Source: Oxalicibacterium faecigallinarum
Lineage (GTDB): Bacteria; Pseudomonadota; Gammaproteobacteria; Burkholderiales; Burkholderiaceae_D
DNA length: 64,000 nt
Direction: 5' to 3'
Assembly (NCBI RefSeq): GCF_014635705.1
Contig: NZ_BMDI01000001.1
Span: 1,690,008 to 1,754,007 of the forward strand
Positions 51,399 through 61,797 of this stretch are shown piece by piece. Under the pieces are notes generated by a model. That model ran no database searches. It was not told the DNA's origin and saw nothing but the letters and a program-made list of their open reading frames with translations. Positions within the stretch are counted from its first letter, which is position 1, and each line of letters starts with the position of its first letter. The position numbers were made by a program, and so were the translations under genes.

Positions 51399-52871
51399 AT
51401 GCACAACAAGACCCTTAAAGAGCTCTCCGATCTGCTGCACGCCAAGAAGATTTCAGCGACCGAACTGGCATCGCTGTTCCTTGCGCGCATCGAAGCCAGC
51501 GACCTCAACGCCTTCCTGCATGTCGACAAAGGCCTGACACTGCAACAAGCGGCCAACGCAGACAAACGTCTTGCGGCAGGTGATGCAACGGTACTGACCG
51601 GCATCCCGATTGCACATAAAGATATTTTCGTCACACGCGACTGGCGCTCGACTGCCGCATCCAAGATGCTGGAAAACTACGTCAGCCCGTTCGACGCGAC
51701 CGTGGTTGAACAATTCAATCAGGCAGGTACCGTCACGCTCGGCAAGCTGAACTGCGATGAATTTGCAATGGGTTCGTCGAACGAAAACTCCTATTTCGGT
51801 GCGGTCAAAAATCCGTGGGACAAGACGGCCATACCTGGCGGCTCTTCCGGCGGCTCGGCGGCGGCGATTGCGGCCTGCCTGACGCCTGCGGCAACCGCAA
51901 CCGATACCGGTGGCTCGATCCGCCAACCCGCAGCCTTGTGCGGCGTGACCGGCATCAAGCCAACTTATGGTCGCGTCTCGCGCTATGGCATGATCGCGTT
52001 TGCTTCCTCACTGGATCAAGGCGGCCCGATCGCCAAGACGGCGGAGGATTGCGGCCTGCTGCTTAATGCGATGTGTGGCTTCGACCCCCGTGACTCAACC
52101 AGCATTGAACGCGAAACTGAAGACTTCACGCGCAATCTGCATCAGCCACTGCAAGGGCTACGCATCGGCATTCCAAAGGAATATTTTGGTGAAGGTCTGG
52201 CCGCAGATGTCGAGCAAGCGGTGCGTGCCGCGTTGCAAGAGTTTGAAAAACTCGGTGCCACACTGGTCGATATCTCGCTGCCAAAAACCGAGCTGTCGAT
52301 CCCGACTTACTACGTCATCGCCCCAGCAGAAGCATCGTCGAATTTGAGCCGCTTCGACGGCGTGCGTTACGGCTATCGCGCCAACGATTACAAGGATCTG
52401 GCCGACATGTATCGCAAGACCCGCTCGGAAGGATTTGGCGATGAAGTCAAGCGCCGCATTCTGGTTGGCGCTTATGTTCTGTCGCACGGTTACTATGACG
52501 CGTATTACGTACAGGCGCAAAAAATCCGTCGCCTGATCGCGCAGGATTTTCAGCAAGTACTGTCAGGCCCAGACAAACAATGCGATGTCATTATGGGACC
52601 GGTTGCGCCGACGGTAGCATGGGATCTGGGCTCCAAAGCCGACGATCCGGTTGCCAACTATCTGGCTGACATCTTTACCTTGTCGACCAGTCTGGCCGGT
52701 TTGCCAGGCATGTCGGTGCCGTGCGGTTTCGGTCAGGGCGAAAAGAACAGCAAGCGGCCAGTCGGATTGCAAATCATCGGCAACTACTTCGATGAAGCAC
52801 GACTGTTGAATGTCGCGCATCAATACCAGCAAGTGACTGACTGGCATCAACGCAAGCCAGCGGGCATCTAA
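51399..52871 (+). CDS. gatA: Asp/Glu-tRNA amidotransferase subunit A
   Basis: Amidase that frees ammonia from glutamine for GatB. 490 residues with the amidase-signature triad K74 (PIAHKDIF), S149 (PGGSSGGSA) and S173 ([10 protein letters not shown]). The C-terminus shows [16 protein letters not shown] and a conserved PGMSVPCGF. It follows gatC after 130 bases, a slightly long gap with no sign of a gene. Confidence 0.96.
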   Translation: MHNKTLKELSDLLHAKKISATELASLFLARIEASDLNAFLHVDKGLTLQQAANADKRLAAGDATVLTGIPIAHKDIFVTRDWRSTAASKMLENYVSPFDATVVEQFNQAGTVTLGKLNCDEFAMGSSNENSYFGAVKNPWDKTAIPGGSSGGSAAAIAACLTPAATATDTGGSIRQPAALCGVTGIKPTYGRVSRYGMIAFASSLDQGGPIAKTAEDCGLLLNAMCGFDPRDSTSIERETEDFTRNLHQPLQGLRIGIPKEYFGEGLAADVEQAVRAALQEFEKLGATLVDISLPKTELSIPTYYVIAPAEASSNLSRFDGVRYGYRANDYKDLADMYRKTRSEGFGDEVKRRILVGAYVLSHGYYDAYYVQAQKIRRLIAQDFQQVLSGPDKQCDVIMGPVAPTVAWDLGSKADDPVANYLADIFTLSTSLAGLPGMSVPCGFGQGEKNSKRPVGLQIIGNYFDEARLLNVAHQYQQVTDWHQRKPAGI

Positions 52872-52933
52872 CGGTCAGCCTCTGACAACACGTACATCGA
52901 GCAGCGCAACGCACATAAGCGAGTGAGGAAATT

Positions 52934-54394
52934 ATGCAGTGGGAAGTAGTCATCGGGATGGAAACGCATGCGCAGTTGACCACCCAATCCAAGATTTTCA
53001 GTGGGTCGCCGACCCAGTTTGGCGCTGAGCCCAATACACAAACGTCGCCGGTTGATCTGGCATTGCCGGGCTCATTGCCAGTGATGAATCGCGGTGCGGT
53101 TGAACGCGCGATTCAGTTCGGTCTGGCGATCGATGCGCACATTGCGCCGCATTCCGTTTTTGCACGCAAAAACTATTTCTATCCTGATCTGCCGAAGGGT
53201 TATCAGATCAGCCAGATGGATCTGCCGGTGGTGCAAGGCGGCAAGGTTTCCTTCCCGCTGGAAGTGGATGGCAAAACTGAAATCCGCTCCGTGCAACTGA
53301 CACGTGCGCATCTGGAAGAAGATGCCGGCAAGTCGCTGCACGAAGATTATCAAGGCATGACGGGCATCGATCTCAATCGGGCCGGCACACCTTTGCTTGA
53401 GATCGTCACGGAACCGGACATGCGCAGCGCCGCTGAAGCCGTGGCCTATGCCAAGGCATTGCACTCGCTCGTGACATGGCTGGGCATCTGCGACGGTAAC
53501 ATGCAGGAAGGCTCGTTCCGTTGCGATGCCAACGTGTCGGTACGGCCGGTCGGTCAGAAGGAATTCGGCACACGTTGCGAGATCAAGAACCTCAACTCGT
53601 TCCGTTTCCTCGAAGATGCCATCAACTATGAAGTGCGCCGCCAGATCGAACTGATCGAAGATGGTGGTCGCGTCGTGCAGGCAACACGTTTGTACGATCC
53701 GGACAAGCGTGAGACACGCGAAATGCGCAGCAAGGAAGATGCACAAGATTACCGCTACTTCCCTGACCCCGATCTGCCGCCGCTCGTGATCAGCGAAGCC
53801 TGGATTGCACGCGTCAAAGCTGCGATGCCTGAATTGCCCGCTGCCATGCGCGAACGCTTTGTGCAGGATTACGCCCTGTCGGAATACGATGCGACCATCC
53901 TTACACAATCGAAAGCCATGGCTGCTTACTTCGAAGCCACCGTGGCAGCGGCAGGCAAGGCCCAAGCCAAACCGATCGCCAACTGGCTGATGGGTGATAT
54001 GGCATCAACGCTGAATCGTGAAGATACCGAAATCGATGCGGCACCAGTCAAGCCCGCACAACTGGCGCAACTGCTGCAACGCATCACCGACGGCACCATC
54101 TCCAACAAGATCGCCAAGGAAGTCTTTGCCGGTATGTGGGAAGCCAAATCGGACAGCGCCACACTGGCAGATGAGATTATCGAAGCCAAGGGCCTGAAGC
54201 AGATTTCCGACAGCGGTGCACTGGAAGCGATTGTCGACCAGGTCCTCGCCGCGAATGAAAAATCCGTTGCCGAATATCGTGCTGGCAAAGAGCAAGCCAT
54301 TAACGCCCTGATGGGACAAGCGATGAAGGCCAGCAAAGGCAAGGCAAATCCTGCCCAGCTGACCGAACTGCTGAAGAAAAAACTGGCTGGCTGA
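52934..54394 (+). CDS. gatB: Asp/Glu-tRNA amidotransferase subunit B
   Basis: Kinase-amidotransferase subunit that activates misacylated Asp- or Glu-tRNA. 486 residues: start [13 protein letters not shown], catalytic cradle [25 protein letters not shown] (in parts), [32 protein letters not shown], and a C-terminal helical Yqey-like tail (about 340-486) that binds tRNA. GAGTGAGG lies upstream of the ATG. A strong terminator follows. Confidence 0.96.
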   Translation: MQWEVVIGMETHAQLTTQSKIFSGSPTQFGAEPNTQTSPVDLALPGSLPVMNRGAVERAIQFGLAIDAHIAPHSVFARKNYFYPDLPKGYQISQMDLPVVQGGKVSFPLEVDGKTEIRSVQLTRAHLEEDAGKSLHEDYQGMTGIDLNRAGTPLLEIVTEPDMRSAAEAVAYAKALHSLVTWLGICDGNMQEGSFRCDANVSVRPVGQKEFGTRCEIKNLNSFRFLEDAINYEVRRQIELIEDGGRVVQATRLYDPDKRETREMRSKEDAQDYRYFPDPDLPPLVISEAWIARVKAAMPELPAAMRERFVQDYALSEYDATILTQSKAMAAYFEATVAAAGKAQAKPIANWLMGDMASTLNREDTEIDAAPVKPAQLAQLLQRITDGTISNKIAKEVFAGMWEAKSDSATLADEIIEAKGLKQISDSGALEAIVDQVLAANEKSVAEYRAGKEQAINALMGQAMKASKGKANPAQLTELLKKKLAG

Positions 54395-54410
54395 TTTCCT
54401 CTCGCCGGAT

Positions 54411-54448
54411 AAAAAAGCCGCGTACACCTTCAGGTGACGCGGCTTTTT
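54411..54448. terminator. Bidirectional terminator after gatB
   Basis: AAAAAAGCCGCGT and ACGCGGCTTTTT arms enclosing a CACCT/AGGTG inner stem. The A- and T-runs allow use by gatB and by the minus-strand unit facing it. Confidence 0.92.
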
Positions 54449-54472
54449 ATTTGCCATTGCCCTGGCAAGCTT

Positions 54473-54664
54473 TTACTTGGCACGCGCACCTTTTGCATCA
54501 AGCGGCTGCCAGTAGTTTTCGAGCTTCAACTCTTTCAAGGCTGCATTCAGAAAGCGACGGTCAAACCATTGTTCGATCTCGAATTTCTTGCCACGTAGCA
54601 GGCCCAGTTCGGCAGCCTGATCCAGCGTTGCCTGGTAACGCGTCACAGAGAAGATATCCATCAA
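54473..54664 (-). pseudogene. C-terminal remnant of an ABC transporter substrate-binding protein
   Basis: A 63-codon frame whose body (LGLLRGKKFEIEQWFDRRFL then NAALKELKLENYW) resembles the last 50 residues of NMT1/SsuA-type periplasmic binding proteins (nitrate, sulfonate, taurine). In-frame TGA lies four codons upstream of the start, there is no signal peptide, no ribosome-binding site and no permease or ATPase gene nearby. I read it as the tail of a deleted transporter gene. A genuine short protein is possible but less likely. Confidence 0.5.
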
Positions 54665-54730
54665 AAAAGCCCGTCATCATTGCGACAACGAGCTTTCCAA
54701 CAAGACGAACAAATATCTTTTTGTGTCGCT

Positions 54731-55303
54731 TTAACGTGACGCGACGCTGTTCAATTCGCGATAGCGTTTGAGTACGCCGTCATATTTTGCATTCAGAGTG
54801 TCCAGATCGCTCTGGCTGTCGTGAATACCCGCCGCAATTTCCTGCACACGTTCTGCAGCCAGATCCTGTTTACTCTTGTTGCCGGCAGCGGCGCGCCAGT
54901 CGTTGCGTGCGACCTGCAAGGCTGCTTTTTGCTGCACAATCAGATTGGACAGGGATGCAGTTTCCCGCGCACGCGCATTCTCAATCTCTTCTTCATTGCG
55001 GTAGCGGGCAAGCAAGGCTTGATCGCTGCGTCGCTGCTCGATGGCAGCCAGCTCTTCCGCCTGACGCTGCTTGCGCTGCTCTTCGGCAAGACGCTTTTGC
55101 TCTGCCGTTGGCGGCGGCACAATTTCACGCTTGAGCGCACCAGCGTTATTGAGTTCACGCATGGTGCGATCAGCGCATTCCGGAATGGGACGATCGGAGG
55201 TGATGGTACGGCCGCTGGCATCCTTGCACATGTAGATGGCGGCATGTGCGAGCGCCGGATTCATTACTGCAACGACAATCAAACTTCTGATTACAGCAGC
55301 CAT
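54731..55303 (-). CDS. Secreted DUF4124-like coiled-coil protein
   Basis: A 190-residue exported protein: signal peptide 1-21 (ALAHA-AIY), then IYMCKDASGRTITSDRPIPECADR, the Cys-containing DUF4124 pattern, a Pro-rich linker (VPPPTAEQK) and a long Gln/Glu/Arg-rich helix (about 65-180) likely to be coiled coil. Function unknown. It shares signal, Cys pattern and charged helix with the protein at 6422-6883 but is longer. It ends before pyrE's stop-side neighbour; same strand as pyrE, 16 bases downstream of it. Confidence 0.72.
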   Translation of the reverse strand: MAAVIRSLIVVAVMNPALAHAAIYMCKDASGRTITSDRPIPECADRTMRELNNAGALKREIVPPPTAEQKRLAEEQRKQRQAEELAAIEQRRSDQALLARYRNEEEIENARARETASLSNLIVQQKAALQVARNDWRAAAGNKSKQDLAAERVQEIAAGIHDSQSDLDTLNAKYDGVLKRYRELNSVASR

Positions 55304-55319
55304 ACCACTCCCTGACGAT

Positions 55320-55988
55320 TTATCCGGTCACGCCATATCTCCTGCGATAGGCGGCAACCGCTTCCCTGTACTGCGCCTGTTCCGGCGCTGCGCCTGCATT
55401 CGAGATGTACTCGAACAAATCTTCCAGATTTCCGATCGATACGACCGGAATACCGTAGGTATTGCTGACTTCCTGCACGGCCGAATGGGCCGACAATGCG
55501 TCATCCTTACCCGAGCGTTCCATGCGATCCAGTGCAATCAGCACGGCACACGGTGTGGCACCTGCTGCACGGATCATGTCAACCGACTCGCGCACCGAGG
55601 TGCCTGCCGAGATCACGTCATCAATGATCACGACCTTGCCTTCCAGTTTGGCGCCGACGATCGTACCGCCTTCGCCATGGTCCTTGGCTTCCTTGCGGTT
55701 GAAGGCAAACGGCACATCCTTCCCCTTGTTTGCCAACGCTACTGCGGTTGCCGATGCCAGCGTGATGCCCTTGTATGCAGGACCAAACAGCATGTCGAAT
55801 TCCACTCCGGAATCGATCAGCGTCTGTGCATAAAACTCGGACAAGCGCGCCAACGTGCCGCCTTGATTGAACAGGCCGGCGTTAAAAAAATACGGAGACG
55901 TACGCCCCGCTTTGGTGATGAATTCCCCAAAGCGCAACACACCGGTGTCTACCGAAAACCTGATGAATTCCTGCCGTAAATTGTTCAA
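55320..55988 (-). CDS. pyrE: Orotate phosphoribosyltransferase
   Basis: Converts orotate and PRPP to orotidine 5'-phosphate in pyrimidine synthesis. 222 residues with [18 protein letters not shown], the dimer-loop lysines ([15 protein letters not shown]) and the PRPP loop [15 protein letters not shown] place the start at TTG 55988: GGAG stands six bases before it and the family N-terminus ([11 protein letters not shown]) begins there; an ATG 20 codons upstream adds residues with no family match. Divergent from exonuclease III. Confidence 0.9.
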   Translation of the reverse strand: MNNLRQEFIRFSVDTGVLRFGEFITKAGRTSPYFFNAGLFNQGGTLARLSEFYAQTLIDSGVEFDMLFGPAYKGITLASATAVALANKGKDVPFAFNRKEAKDHGEGGTIVGAKLEGKVVIIDDVISAGTSVRESVDMIRAAGATPCAVLIALDRMERSGKDDALSAHSAVQEVSNTYGIPVVSIGNLEDLFEYISNAGAAPEQAQYREAVAAYRRRYGVTG

Positions 55989-56206
55989 GACGACTCCGTA
56001 ACGAGCTAAAAGTGACGAAATTTGTCGCTCCGTGGCGACGAGGGTCACATTTTAAATCGTTCTGGAACGTTGCTGATCAGAATGCAAAGCCTGTGCCTGA
56101 TTTGACAACATTCTCTCCACGCTCAGTCAGAGCGCATTCACTGCCCGGCGCACCGAATCGGTTATCCTGTTGACCTCTTTTGTATCAGGCTCTTAATAGA
56201 CATTCG

Positions 56207-56980
56207 ATGAAAATCATTTCCGCCAATTTGAACGGCATCCGCTCGGCAGCAAAAAAAGGGTTCTTTACCTGGATGGCCAAACAGAATGCCGATTACGTCT
56301 GCGTCCAGGAACTCAAGGCGCAGGCAACCGATATGACGACCGAATTTCTCACCCCGGAAGGCTATTTTGGTTACTTCCATTACGCCGAAAAGAAAGGCTA
56401 TTCGGGCGCTGGCGTGTATTGCCGCACCCAGCCAGACAATGTGCAAATCGGTTTCAACTGCCCGGAATTCGATGCGGAAGGGCGCTACGTGCAGTGCGAT
56501 TTCGGCAATTTGAGTGTCATCTCGGTCTATTGCCCGTCGGGCTCGTCGAGCGAGGAACGCCAGCAAGCCAAGTTCCGCTTCATGGATCTGTTTCTGCCGC
56601 ATCTGATCGAGCTGAAGGCACTGGGCCGCGAGTTCGTGATCTGCGGCGACTGGAACATCGCCCACAATGAAATCGATCTGAAGAACTACAAGGGTAATAA
56701 AAAGAATTCGGGCTTTTTGCCGGAAGAACGCGCCTGGCTGACACGGATCTTTGATGAAGTTGGTCTGGTCGATGTCTTCCGCAAGATCGACGCGCGCCCA
56801 GATCAATACACATGGTGGAGCAATCGCGGTCAGGCATGGGCCAAGAACGTTGGATGGCGCATCGATTATCAGATCGCCACTCCGGAATTTGCGGCGACGG
56901 CCCAGGCAGTGTCGATCTACAAGGATGAGCGCTTCAGTGATCATGCGCCGCTGACCATTGATTACGACTGGGCAAGATAA
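56207..56980 (+). CDS. xth: Exodeoxyribonuclease III / AP endonuclease
   Basis: Base-excision repair enzyme cutting at abasic sites and trimming 3' blocks. 257 residues of the EEP fold: MKIISANLNGIRSA with N7, catalytic E35 in VCVQELKA, GAGVYCRT, CGDWNIAHNEIDL with Asp/Asn, and the terminal SDHAPLTIDYDW with catalytic His. The ATG at 56207 starts the fold; a frame extension of nine codons upstream is ignored. Confidence 0.95.
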   Translation: MKIISANLNGIRSAAKKGFFTWMAKQNADYVCVQELKAQATDMTTEFLTPEGYFGYFHYAEKKGYSGAGVYCRTQPDNVQIGFNCPEFDAEGRYVQCDFGNLSVISVYCPSGSSSEERQQAKFRFMDLFLPHLIELKALGREFVICGDWNIAHNEIDLKNYKGNKKNSGFLPEERAWLTRIFDEVGLVDVFRKIDARPDQYTWWSNRGQAWAKNVGWRIDYQIATPEFAATAQAVSIYKDERFSDHAPLTIDYDWAR

Positions 56981-57172
56981 ACGTCCATTCGACCGTTTCC
57001 TCGAGGCGTCACAGAGCCGCGCCACACTGGAAGGCTGAGACATCTGCATGCATCAGCTTTTCTATGACATCCGCATGGCATGTCTGCATTGTCATGAGAA
57101 ACGGCGGCGGTCAGGCAGACGCCATGCCCTCGAACCACCTACAATCTGTCTTTCGTCTGTTTCTGCTGCATC

Positions 57173-58318
57173 ATGTCCGCCATCGCCCCTTCCCTTCCTG
57201 CCTCGCGCCTCGCGCGCTTTGCAGCGCCTTTTCTTTTTATTCTGCTGGGTGTCATTTATGCATCGTGGGCGGCCCGCATTCCTGCCATCCGCGATGGCTT
57301 GTTGCTGAATCCGGCGCAACTGGGACTTGTTTTACTGGGCGCGGGTTTTGGTGCCGTGTTGTCGTTCCCCCTTGCTGCGTGGATGGTGGATCGTTTTGGC
57401 GGTCCGCGTGCAGCCTGGTATGCAGGACTGGGATTGCTGACAATCCTGCCGTGTCTGGCGTTGGCACCGAATCTTATCCTGCTGATCATGATTGCGTTTG
57501 GCCTCGGCGCCGGCTCAGGCTGTTTTGATGTTGCGATCAATGCTATCGGTACCGAACAGGAAAAACAGGCGGGACGCTCAACGATGTCGTTGCTGCACGC
57601 ATGGTTTTGCGTGGGCACCTTGTCCGGCGCATTACTTGGCTCGTTGATGGCCGGCTTGTCAATTACGCCGCTGATGCATTTCGGCATCGTGGCCGGGGTA
57701 TTACTACCTGCACTGTATGTTTCCTCTCATGCATTGCCTTCCACCCGCGCTCCGCATGACCCGACCCGCAAACTGTTTGCCATTGCACATGGGCCGCTGG
57801 TGATGCTGGGCATCATCGGTTTTTGCGGTGCGGTAGCAGAAGGCTCGATCGCAGACTGGAGCGGTATCTTCATGACCGATCGACTGCATGTACATGACGG
57901 CGTGGCACCATTGGCATTTGCCGGTTTTGCCTGTCTGATGCTACTGGCACGCCTGATCTGCGATCCGCTCAAGGATCGCTTTGGTGCGCGCCGCATTGTG
58001 GCACTCGGCGCATTGATTGCCGCCGTTGGCATTTTTATCGCGGTACTGGCGATCAACGTGCCGCTGACCATCGCCGGCTTTGCGCTGGCTGGGGCCGGAC
58101 TGGCATCGGTGTTTCCCTTTGTATTCAGCGCAGCTGGCCGACATGGCTCAACAGCGCTGGCAGCTGTCGCCACCTTTAGCTACAGCGGTGGCCTGATGGG
58201 GCCGCCTGTCATCGGATTTCTTGCACAAGGCTGGGGATTGCAGGCCGGACTAGCGTTTGTCGGCATTCTTGCCGTTTCCATTTCAGTAGCTGCCAGCCGC
58301 GCACGCTGGCTGGAATAA
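57173..58318 (+). CDS. Major facilitator superfamily transporter (YbjJ-like)
   Basis: A 381-residue, about 12-span MFS carrier. The start region shows LGVIYASWAARIPAIRDGL and LGLVLLGAGFGAVLSFPLAAWMVDRFG in parts, a pattern shared with E. coli YbjJ (function uncertain). The second half repeats the fold (LARLICDPLKDRFGARR). No substrate can be named. Alone on this strand between xth and ampG; ATG has no strong ribosome-binding site. Confidence 0.85.
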   Translation: MSAIAPSLPASRLARFAAPFLFILLGVIYASWAARIPAIRDGLLLNPAQLGLVLLGAGFGAVLSFPLAAWMVDRFGGPRAAWYAGLGLLTILPCLALAPNLILLIMIAFGLGAGSGCFDVAINAIGTEQEKQAGRSTMSLLHAWFCVGTLSGALLGSLMAGLSITPLMHFGIVAGVLLPALYVSSHALPSTRAPHDPTRKLFAIAHGPLVMLGIIGFCGAVAEGSIADWSGIFMTDRLHVHDGVAPLAFAGFACLMLLARLICDPLKDRFGARRIVALGALIAAVGIFIAVLAINVPLTIAGFALAGAGLASVFPFVFSAAGRHGSTALAAVATFSYSGGLMGPPVIGFLAQGWGLQAGLAFVGILAVSISVAASRARWLE

Positions 58319-58456
58319 TTGCCAGGAATAACCGCATTGAATGAGTCAGACCGCCGCATCGCCTGACGACAGACCTTGCTGACGCCATACTCTTGTGTCA
58401 GCATCACCGACTGATCGAGTCCATCGCGGCATCACATTCACGGCAAGGCAACAAAC

Positions 58457-59788
58457 ATGATCTTTCGCAACAGCAGCGTCGACCGACGCTCGTGGTCGGA
58501 CACCTTCAAGGTCTATCTGGAACCGGCCACGTTACGCATGTTGTTCCTTGGCTTTTCTGCTGGCTTGCCTTTAATGCTGGTGCTTGGCACCTTAAGTTTC
58601 TGGTTGCGCGAAGCCGGTATTGATCGCAGCACCATCGGTTATCTGAGCTGGGTCGGCCTGGCGTATGCATTCAAATGGGTATGGGCACCGCTGGTCGATC
58701 GCATGCCGATTCCACTACTCACCAAAGGCATGGGCCGCCGTCGTAGCTGGTTGCTGCTGTCGCAACTCGCCATCATGTCCGGCTTGTGCGGCATGGCCTT
58801 CAACGATCCGCGTATTGCATTGGAACCCGTCGTCTGGTGCGCCTTGATGGTTGCCTTTGGCTCCGCCACGCAGGATATTGCACTGGATGCCTTCCGCATC
58901 GAATCGGCCGACACCGATCGCCAGCCGGCACTGGCTGCCAATTATCAAACCGGCTATCGCCTCGCCATGATCTGGGCGGGGGCAGGTGTGTTGTGGATTG
59001 CCGCACGCGCTGAAGTCGCAGATGTCGGCAACTATCAACCGGAAGCGTGGCGTGTTGCCTATCTGGTGATGGCAGCCTCCATGATCGTGGGCGTAATCAC
59101 CGTTCTGTTTTGCAAGGAACCGGCACGTCGCGAATTACCACCGGCAAAGAACGTCGCCGCATGGCTGGACGATGTGGTAATCGGACCGTTCCGCGAATTC
59201 ATCCTGCGCTATCGCTGGCAAGCCGTGATCATTCTGTCGCTGATCGCCATCTATCGCATCAGCGATGTCGTGATGGGCATCATGGCCAATCCGTTCTATG
59301 TCGACATGGGATACACCAAGGACGAAGTGGCCGCAGTGACCAAGGTGTTCGGTGTGATCATGACGCTGGCTGGCGCCTTTATTGGCGGCTCATTGTCGAT
59401 GCGCTTTGGGATGATGAAAATTCTGACACTAGGCGCAATTCTGAGCGCAGCCAGCAACCTGCTCTTCGTCTGGCTGTCGCAGCACGGCCATGACGTCACG
59501 GCTTTGATGCTGGTGGTATCGGCAGACAATCTGGCCGGCGGCATTGCCAGCGCGGCATTCATCGGCTATCTGTCCAGCCTGACCAACATCAGCTATTCGG
59601 CCACGCAATACGCATTGTTCAGTTCAATGATGCTGCTGGTGCCGAAATTTATCGCCGGCTACTCCGGCGCCTACGTGGATGCGTTTGGCTACGCCAATTT
59701 CTTTACGGCGACTGCCTTGCTCGGCGTACCGGTGATCCTGCTGTTGTGGCTGGCAGCACGTGTCGTACCAAGCAAAAAAACTGGATAA
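58457..59788 (+). CDS. ampG: AmpG-type muropeptide permease
   Basis: Imports anhydro-muropeptides from the periplasm for recycling and, where ampC exists, for beta-lactamase induction. 443 residues, about 12-14 spans; AmpG marks include LGFSAGLPLMLVLGTLSFWLREAG (in parts), IGYLSWVGLAYAFKWVWAPLVDR and GSATQDIALDAFRIE. It fits functionally with the lytic transglycosylases MltA and RlpA in this window. It converges on metW with 12 bases between stops. Confidence 0.92.
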   Translation: MIFRNSSVDRRSWSDTFKVYLEPATLRMLFLGFSAGLPLMLVLGTLSFWLREAGIDRSTIGYLSWVGLAYAFKWVWAPLVDRMPIPLLTKGMGRRRSWLLLSQLAIMSGLCGMAFNDPRIALEPVVWCALMVAFGSATQDIALDAFRIESADTDRQPALAANYQTGYRLAMIWAGAGVLWIAARAEVADVGNYQPEAWRVAYLVMAASMIVGVITVLFCKEPARRELPPAKNVAAWLDDVVIGPFREFILRYRWQAVIILSLIAIYRISDVVMGIMANPFYVDMGYTKDEVAAVTKVFGVIMTLAGAFIGGSLSMRFGMMKILTLGAILSAASNLLFVWLSQHGHDVTALMLVVSADNLAGGIASAAFIGYLSSLTNISYSATQYALFSSMMLLVPKFIAGYSGAYVDAFGYANFFTATALLGVPVILLLWLAARVVPSKKTG

Positions 59789-59800
59789 GCGTTTTGCGCC

Positions 59801-60403
59801 TTACTTTTTGCGCAAGCGAAATACCGCCAGACTGCCGCGCCAGTTGCGCAGGAACTCGACGGGCTTGCCATCGTCGAGTGCCACACAATCAATCACCTGC
59901 AAGCCGACTTCTTCAGCCAGTTCTTCAAAATCACGAATCGTCGCGCAACGCAGGTTAGGCGTGTCATACCATTCATACGGCAGACTCTTGGACACCGGCA
60001 TCCGTCCGCGCAGCAACGCAATGCGATGCGGCCAGTACGCAAAATTGGGGAAAGAGACGATCGCATCACCACCGACACGCGCGATGTCACGCAATACCCC
60101 TTCCACATCCTTCATCATCTGCAAGGCAGACAGACACAGCACCGTATCAAACGTGTTGTCACCAAAGATCGACAGACCCGTTTCCAGATCACGTTGAATG
60201 ACGGACACGCCACGATCGACGCACAGCGGGATCATGGCGTCATCGATTTCAATGCCATAGCCGGTGCATTGCTTGTCGGTTTGCAGATAATCCATCATGA
60301 CGCCATTGCCGCAACCCAGATCAAGGACGCGCGCGCCGTGGTCGATCCAGTGCGCAATAAAGGCGAGGTCCGGGCGCAACAGGCTCAGTTGTTCGAAATT
60401 CAT
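59801..60403 (-). CDS. metW: MetW-family methyltransferase-like protein
   Basis: A 200-residue class I SAM-methyltransferase fold with [16 protein letters not shown], and later [21 protein letters not shown]. Always found after metX in proteobacteria and implicated in methionine synthesis, probably as a partner of MetX. The ATG overlaps the metX stop in ATGA, so translation is coupled. Confidence 0.93.
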   Translation of the reverse strand: MNFEQLSLLRPDLAFIAHWIDHGARVLDLGCGNGVMMDYLQTDKQCTGYGIEIDDAMIPLCVDRGVSVIQRDLETGLSIFGDNTFDTVLCLSALQMMKDVEGVLRDIARVGGDAIVSFPNFAYWPHRIALLRGRMPVSKSLPYEWYDTPNLRCATIRDFEELAEEVGLQVIDCVALDDGKPVEFLRNWRGSLAVFRLRKK

Positions 60404-61551
60404 GCGGCCTCTCCGGCTTTCGTCACGCCGATTTCCAGCGCCATGCGATCAAAGTATGAACGCACCACATTCATGTAACGCACGTCATCGAGCAGAAAGG
60501 CGTCATGGCCATGTGGCGCATCGATTTCTGCATAGGTGACAATGCGCTGGTTATCGACCAGGGCTTCGACAATCTCGCGGCTGCGCTCCGGCGCAAAACG
60601 CCAGTCGGTCGAGAAAGACACCACCAGAAACTTGGCGCGCGTGCCTTCCAGCGCCTTCGACAAATTACCGCCAAAGTCACGCGCAGGATCAAAATAATCC
60701 AGTGCCTTGGTGATCAGCAAATAGGTATTGGCATCGAAGTATTCCGAAAACTTGTCGCCCTGATAGCGCAGGTAAGATTCGATTTCAAAATCAATGCCAT
60801 ACCCGAACTGATAACTGCCCGAACGCAAATCACGCCCAAACTTGGCCGCCATGTCGTCGTCGGACAGGTAAGTAATGTGGCCAAGCATACGCGCGACGCG
60901 CAAACCATTCTTCGGCACTACGCCATGCTCGTAGAAATCACCGCCGTGATACTGCGGGTCGGTCAAAATTGCCTGACGCGCCACATCATCAAATGCAATA
61001 TTCTGCGCGGTCAGTTTTGGCGTGGACGCAATCACGAGGCAGTGACGCAAACGCTCGGGAAACTGAATACTCCACGACAAGGCTTGCATGCCCCCCAGTG
61101 AGCCGCCCATGACCGCCGCAAACTGTTCGATACCAAGACGATCTGCCAGACGTGCTTGCGCCTGCACCCAGTCTTCAACGGTAATCACCGGAAAATGCGC
61201 ACCGTACGGTTTGCCGGTTGCGGGATTCGTGTGCATCGGGCCGGTCGAGCCAAAGCAGGAACCGAGGTTGTTGACACCGATGACAAAAAAGCGATTCGTA
61301 TCCAACGGCTTGCCGGGCCCGACCATGTTGTCCCACCAGCCCTTGGTGCCCTTGTCATCGCCATACGTGCCCGCCACATGGTGCGAAGCATTCAGCGCGT
61401 GACACACCAGCACGGCATTGGAGCGATCGGCATTGAGCGTGCCATAGGTTTCATACACCAGCGTGTAATCGGCAATCTGTGCCCCGCTCTGCAAAGGCAG
61501 GGGTTCGGCAAAGAACATCGATTGTGGTGAAACGATTCCGAGAGAAGTCAT
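60400..61551 (-). CDS. metX: Homoserine O-acyltransferase MetX
   Basis: Activates homoserine for methionine synthesis; proteobacterial members use succinyl-CoA or acetyl-CoA and sequence reading does not settle which. 383 residues, alpha/beta-hydrolase fold: catalytic Ser in [12 protein letters not shown] (S151), Asp in VSFSTDWRF and His in [10 protein letters not shown]. The family start MTSLGIVSP begins at 61551; a Met three codons upstream is possible. The gene is preceded by a SAM-II riboswitch and a terminator, so methionine/SAM levels should control it. Confidence 0.94.
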   Translation of the reverse strand: MTSLGIVSPQSMFFAEPLPLQSGAQIADYTLVYETYGTLNADRSNAVLVCHALNASHHVAGTYGDDKGTKGWWDNMVGPGKPLDTNRFFVIGVNNLGSCFGSTGPMHTNPATGKPYGAHFPVITVEDWVQAQARLADRLGIEQFAAVMGGSLGGMQALSWSIQFPERLRHCLVIASTPKLTAQNIAFDDVARQAILTDPQYHGGDFYEHGVVPKNGLRVARMLGHITYLSDDDMAAKFGRDLRSGSYQFGYGIDFEIESYLRYQGDKFSEYFDANTYLLITKALDYFDPARDFGGNLSKALEGTRAKFLVVSFSTDWRFAPERSREIVEALVDNQRIVTYAEIDAPHGHDAFLLDDVRYMNVVRSYFDRMALEIGVTKAGEAA

Positions 61552-61565
61552 GTCATTCATTCAAT

Positions 61566-61579
61566 TGGGGCAAACCCCA
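61566..61579 (-). promoter_or_regulatory. Hairpin covering the metX ribosome-binding region
   Basis: TGGGG-TTTG-CCCCA just before the metX start. The G-run is the only Shine-Dalgarno-like segment there, so this small stem may hide it. Confidence 0.4.
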
Positions 61580-61602
61580 TGGCGCTTTTCAGCTACCGAA
61601 AA

Positions 61603-61636
61603 ACAAAAAAGCCCGAAAGCGGTCGGCTTGCGGGCT
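61603..61636 (-). terminator. Terminator downstream of the SAM-II aptamer
   Basis: AGCCCG/CGGGCT stem (61610-61615 with 61631-61636) followed on the minus strand by TTTTTTGTTTTT. It lies between the aptamer and metX, where a SAM-controlled transcription stop would be. Confidence 0.75.
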
Positions 61637-61657
61637 AAATCGGAACTCTTGTGAGCA

Positions 61658-61708
61658 CGCTTTAGCCGTATTTATTACGCGCCCGCAAGCTGATATCAAA
61701 TCGGCGCC
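61658..61708 (-). ncRNA. SAM-II riboswitch (metX leader)
   Basis: On the minus strand: stem arm GCGCC (61703-61707), then GATTTGA, a loop with GCTTGCG, the matching arm GGCGC (61679-61683), and GTAATAAATACGGCTAAA. This is the SAM-II consensus (GATTT, GTNATAAAT, GCTAAA, P1 pseudoknot) that binds S-adenosylmethionine. It sits at the expected transcript start and upstream of metX, the classic target. Confidence 0.9.
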
Positions 61709-61717
61709 AATAGCGTA

Positions 61718-61747
61718 AGAATAAACAAGTCGCGGCAAGGCTGTCAA
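61718..61747 (-). promoter_or_regulatory. metX promoter
   Basis: TTGACA (61742-61747), 18-base spacer, TATTCT (61718-61723) on the minus strand. Transcription would start near 61711, three bases before the aptamer. Confidence 0.75.
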
Positions 61748-61797
61748 ACTAGACGAGAAAACAAGCCCGCTCATGTATCAATCAGATAGGTTCGCTC

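Noticed and set aside
56180-56206. Promoter TTGACC...TAATAG directly before xth
   Set aside because: The spacing and -10 are poor and it abuts the start codon; not strong enough to list.
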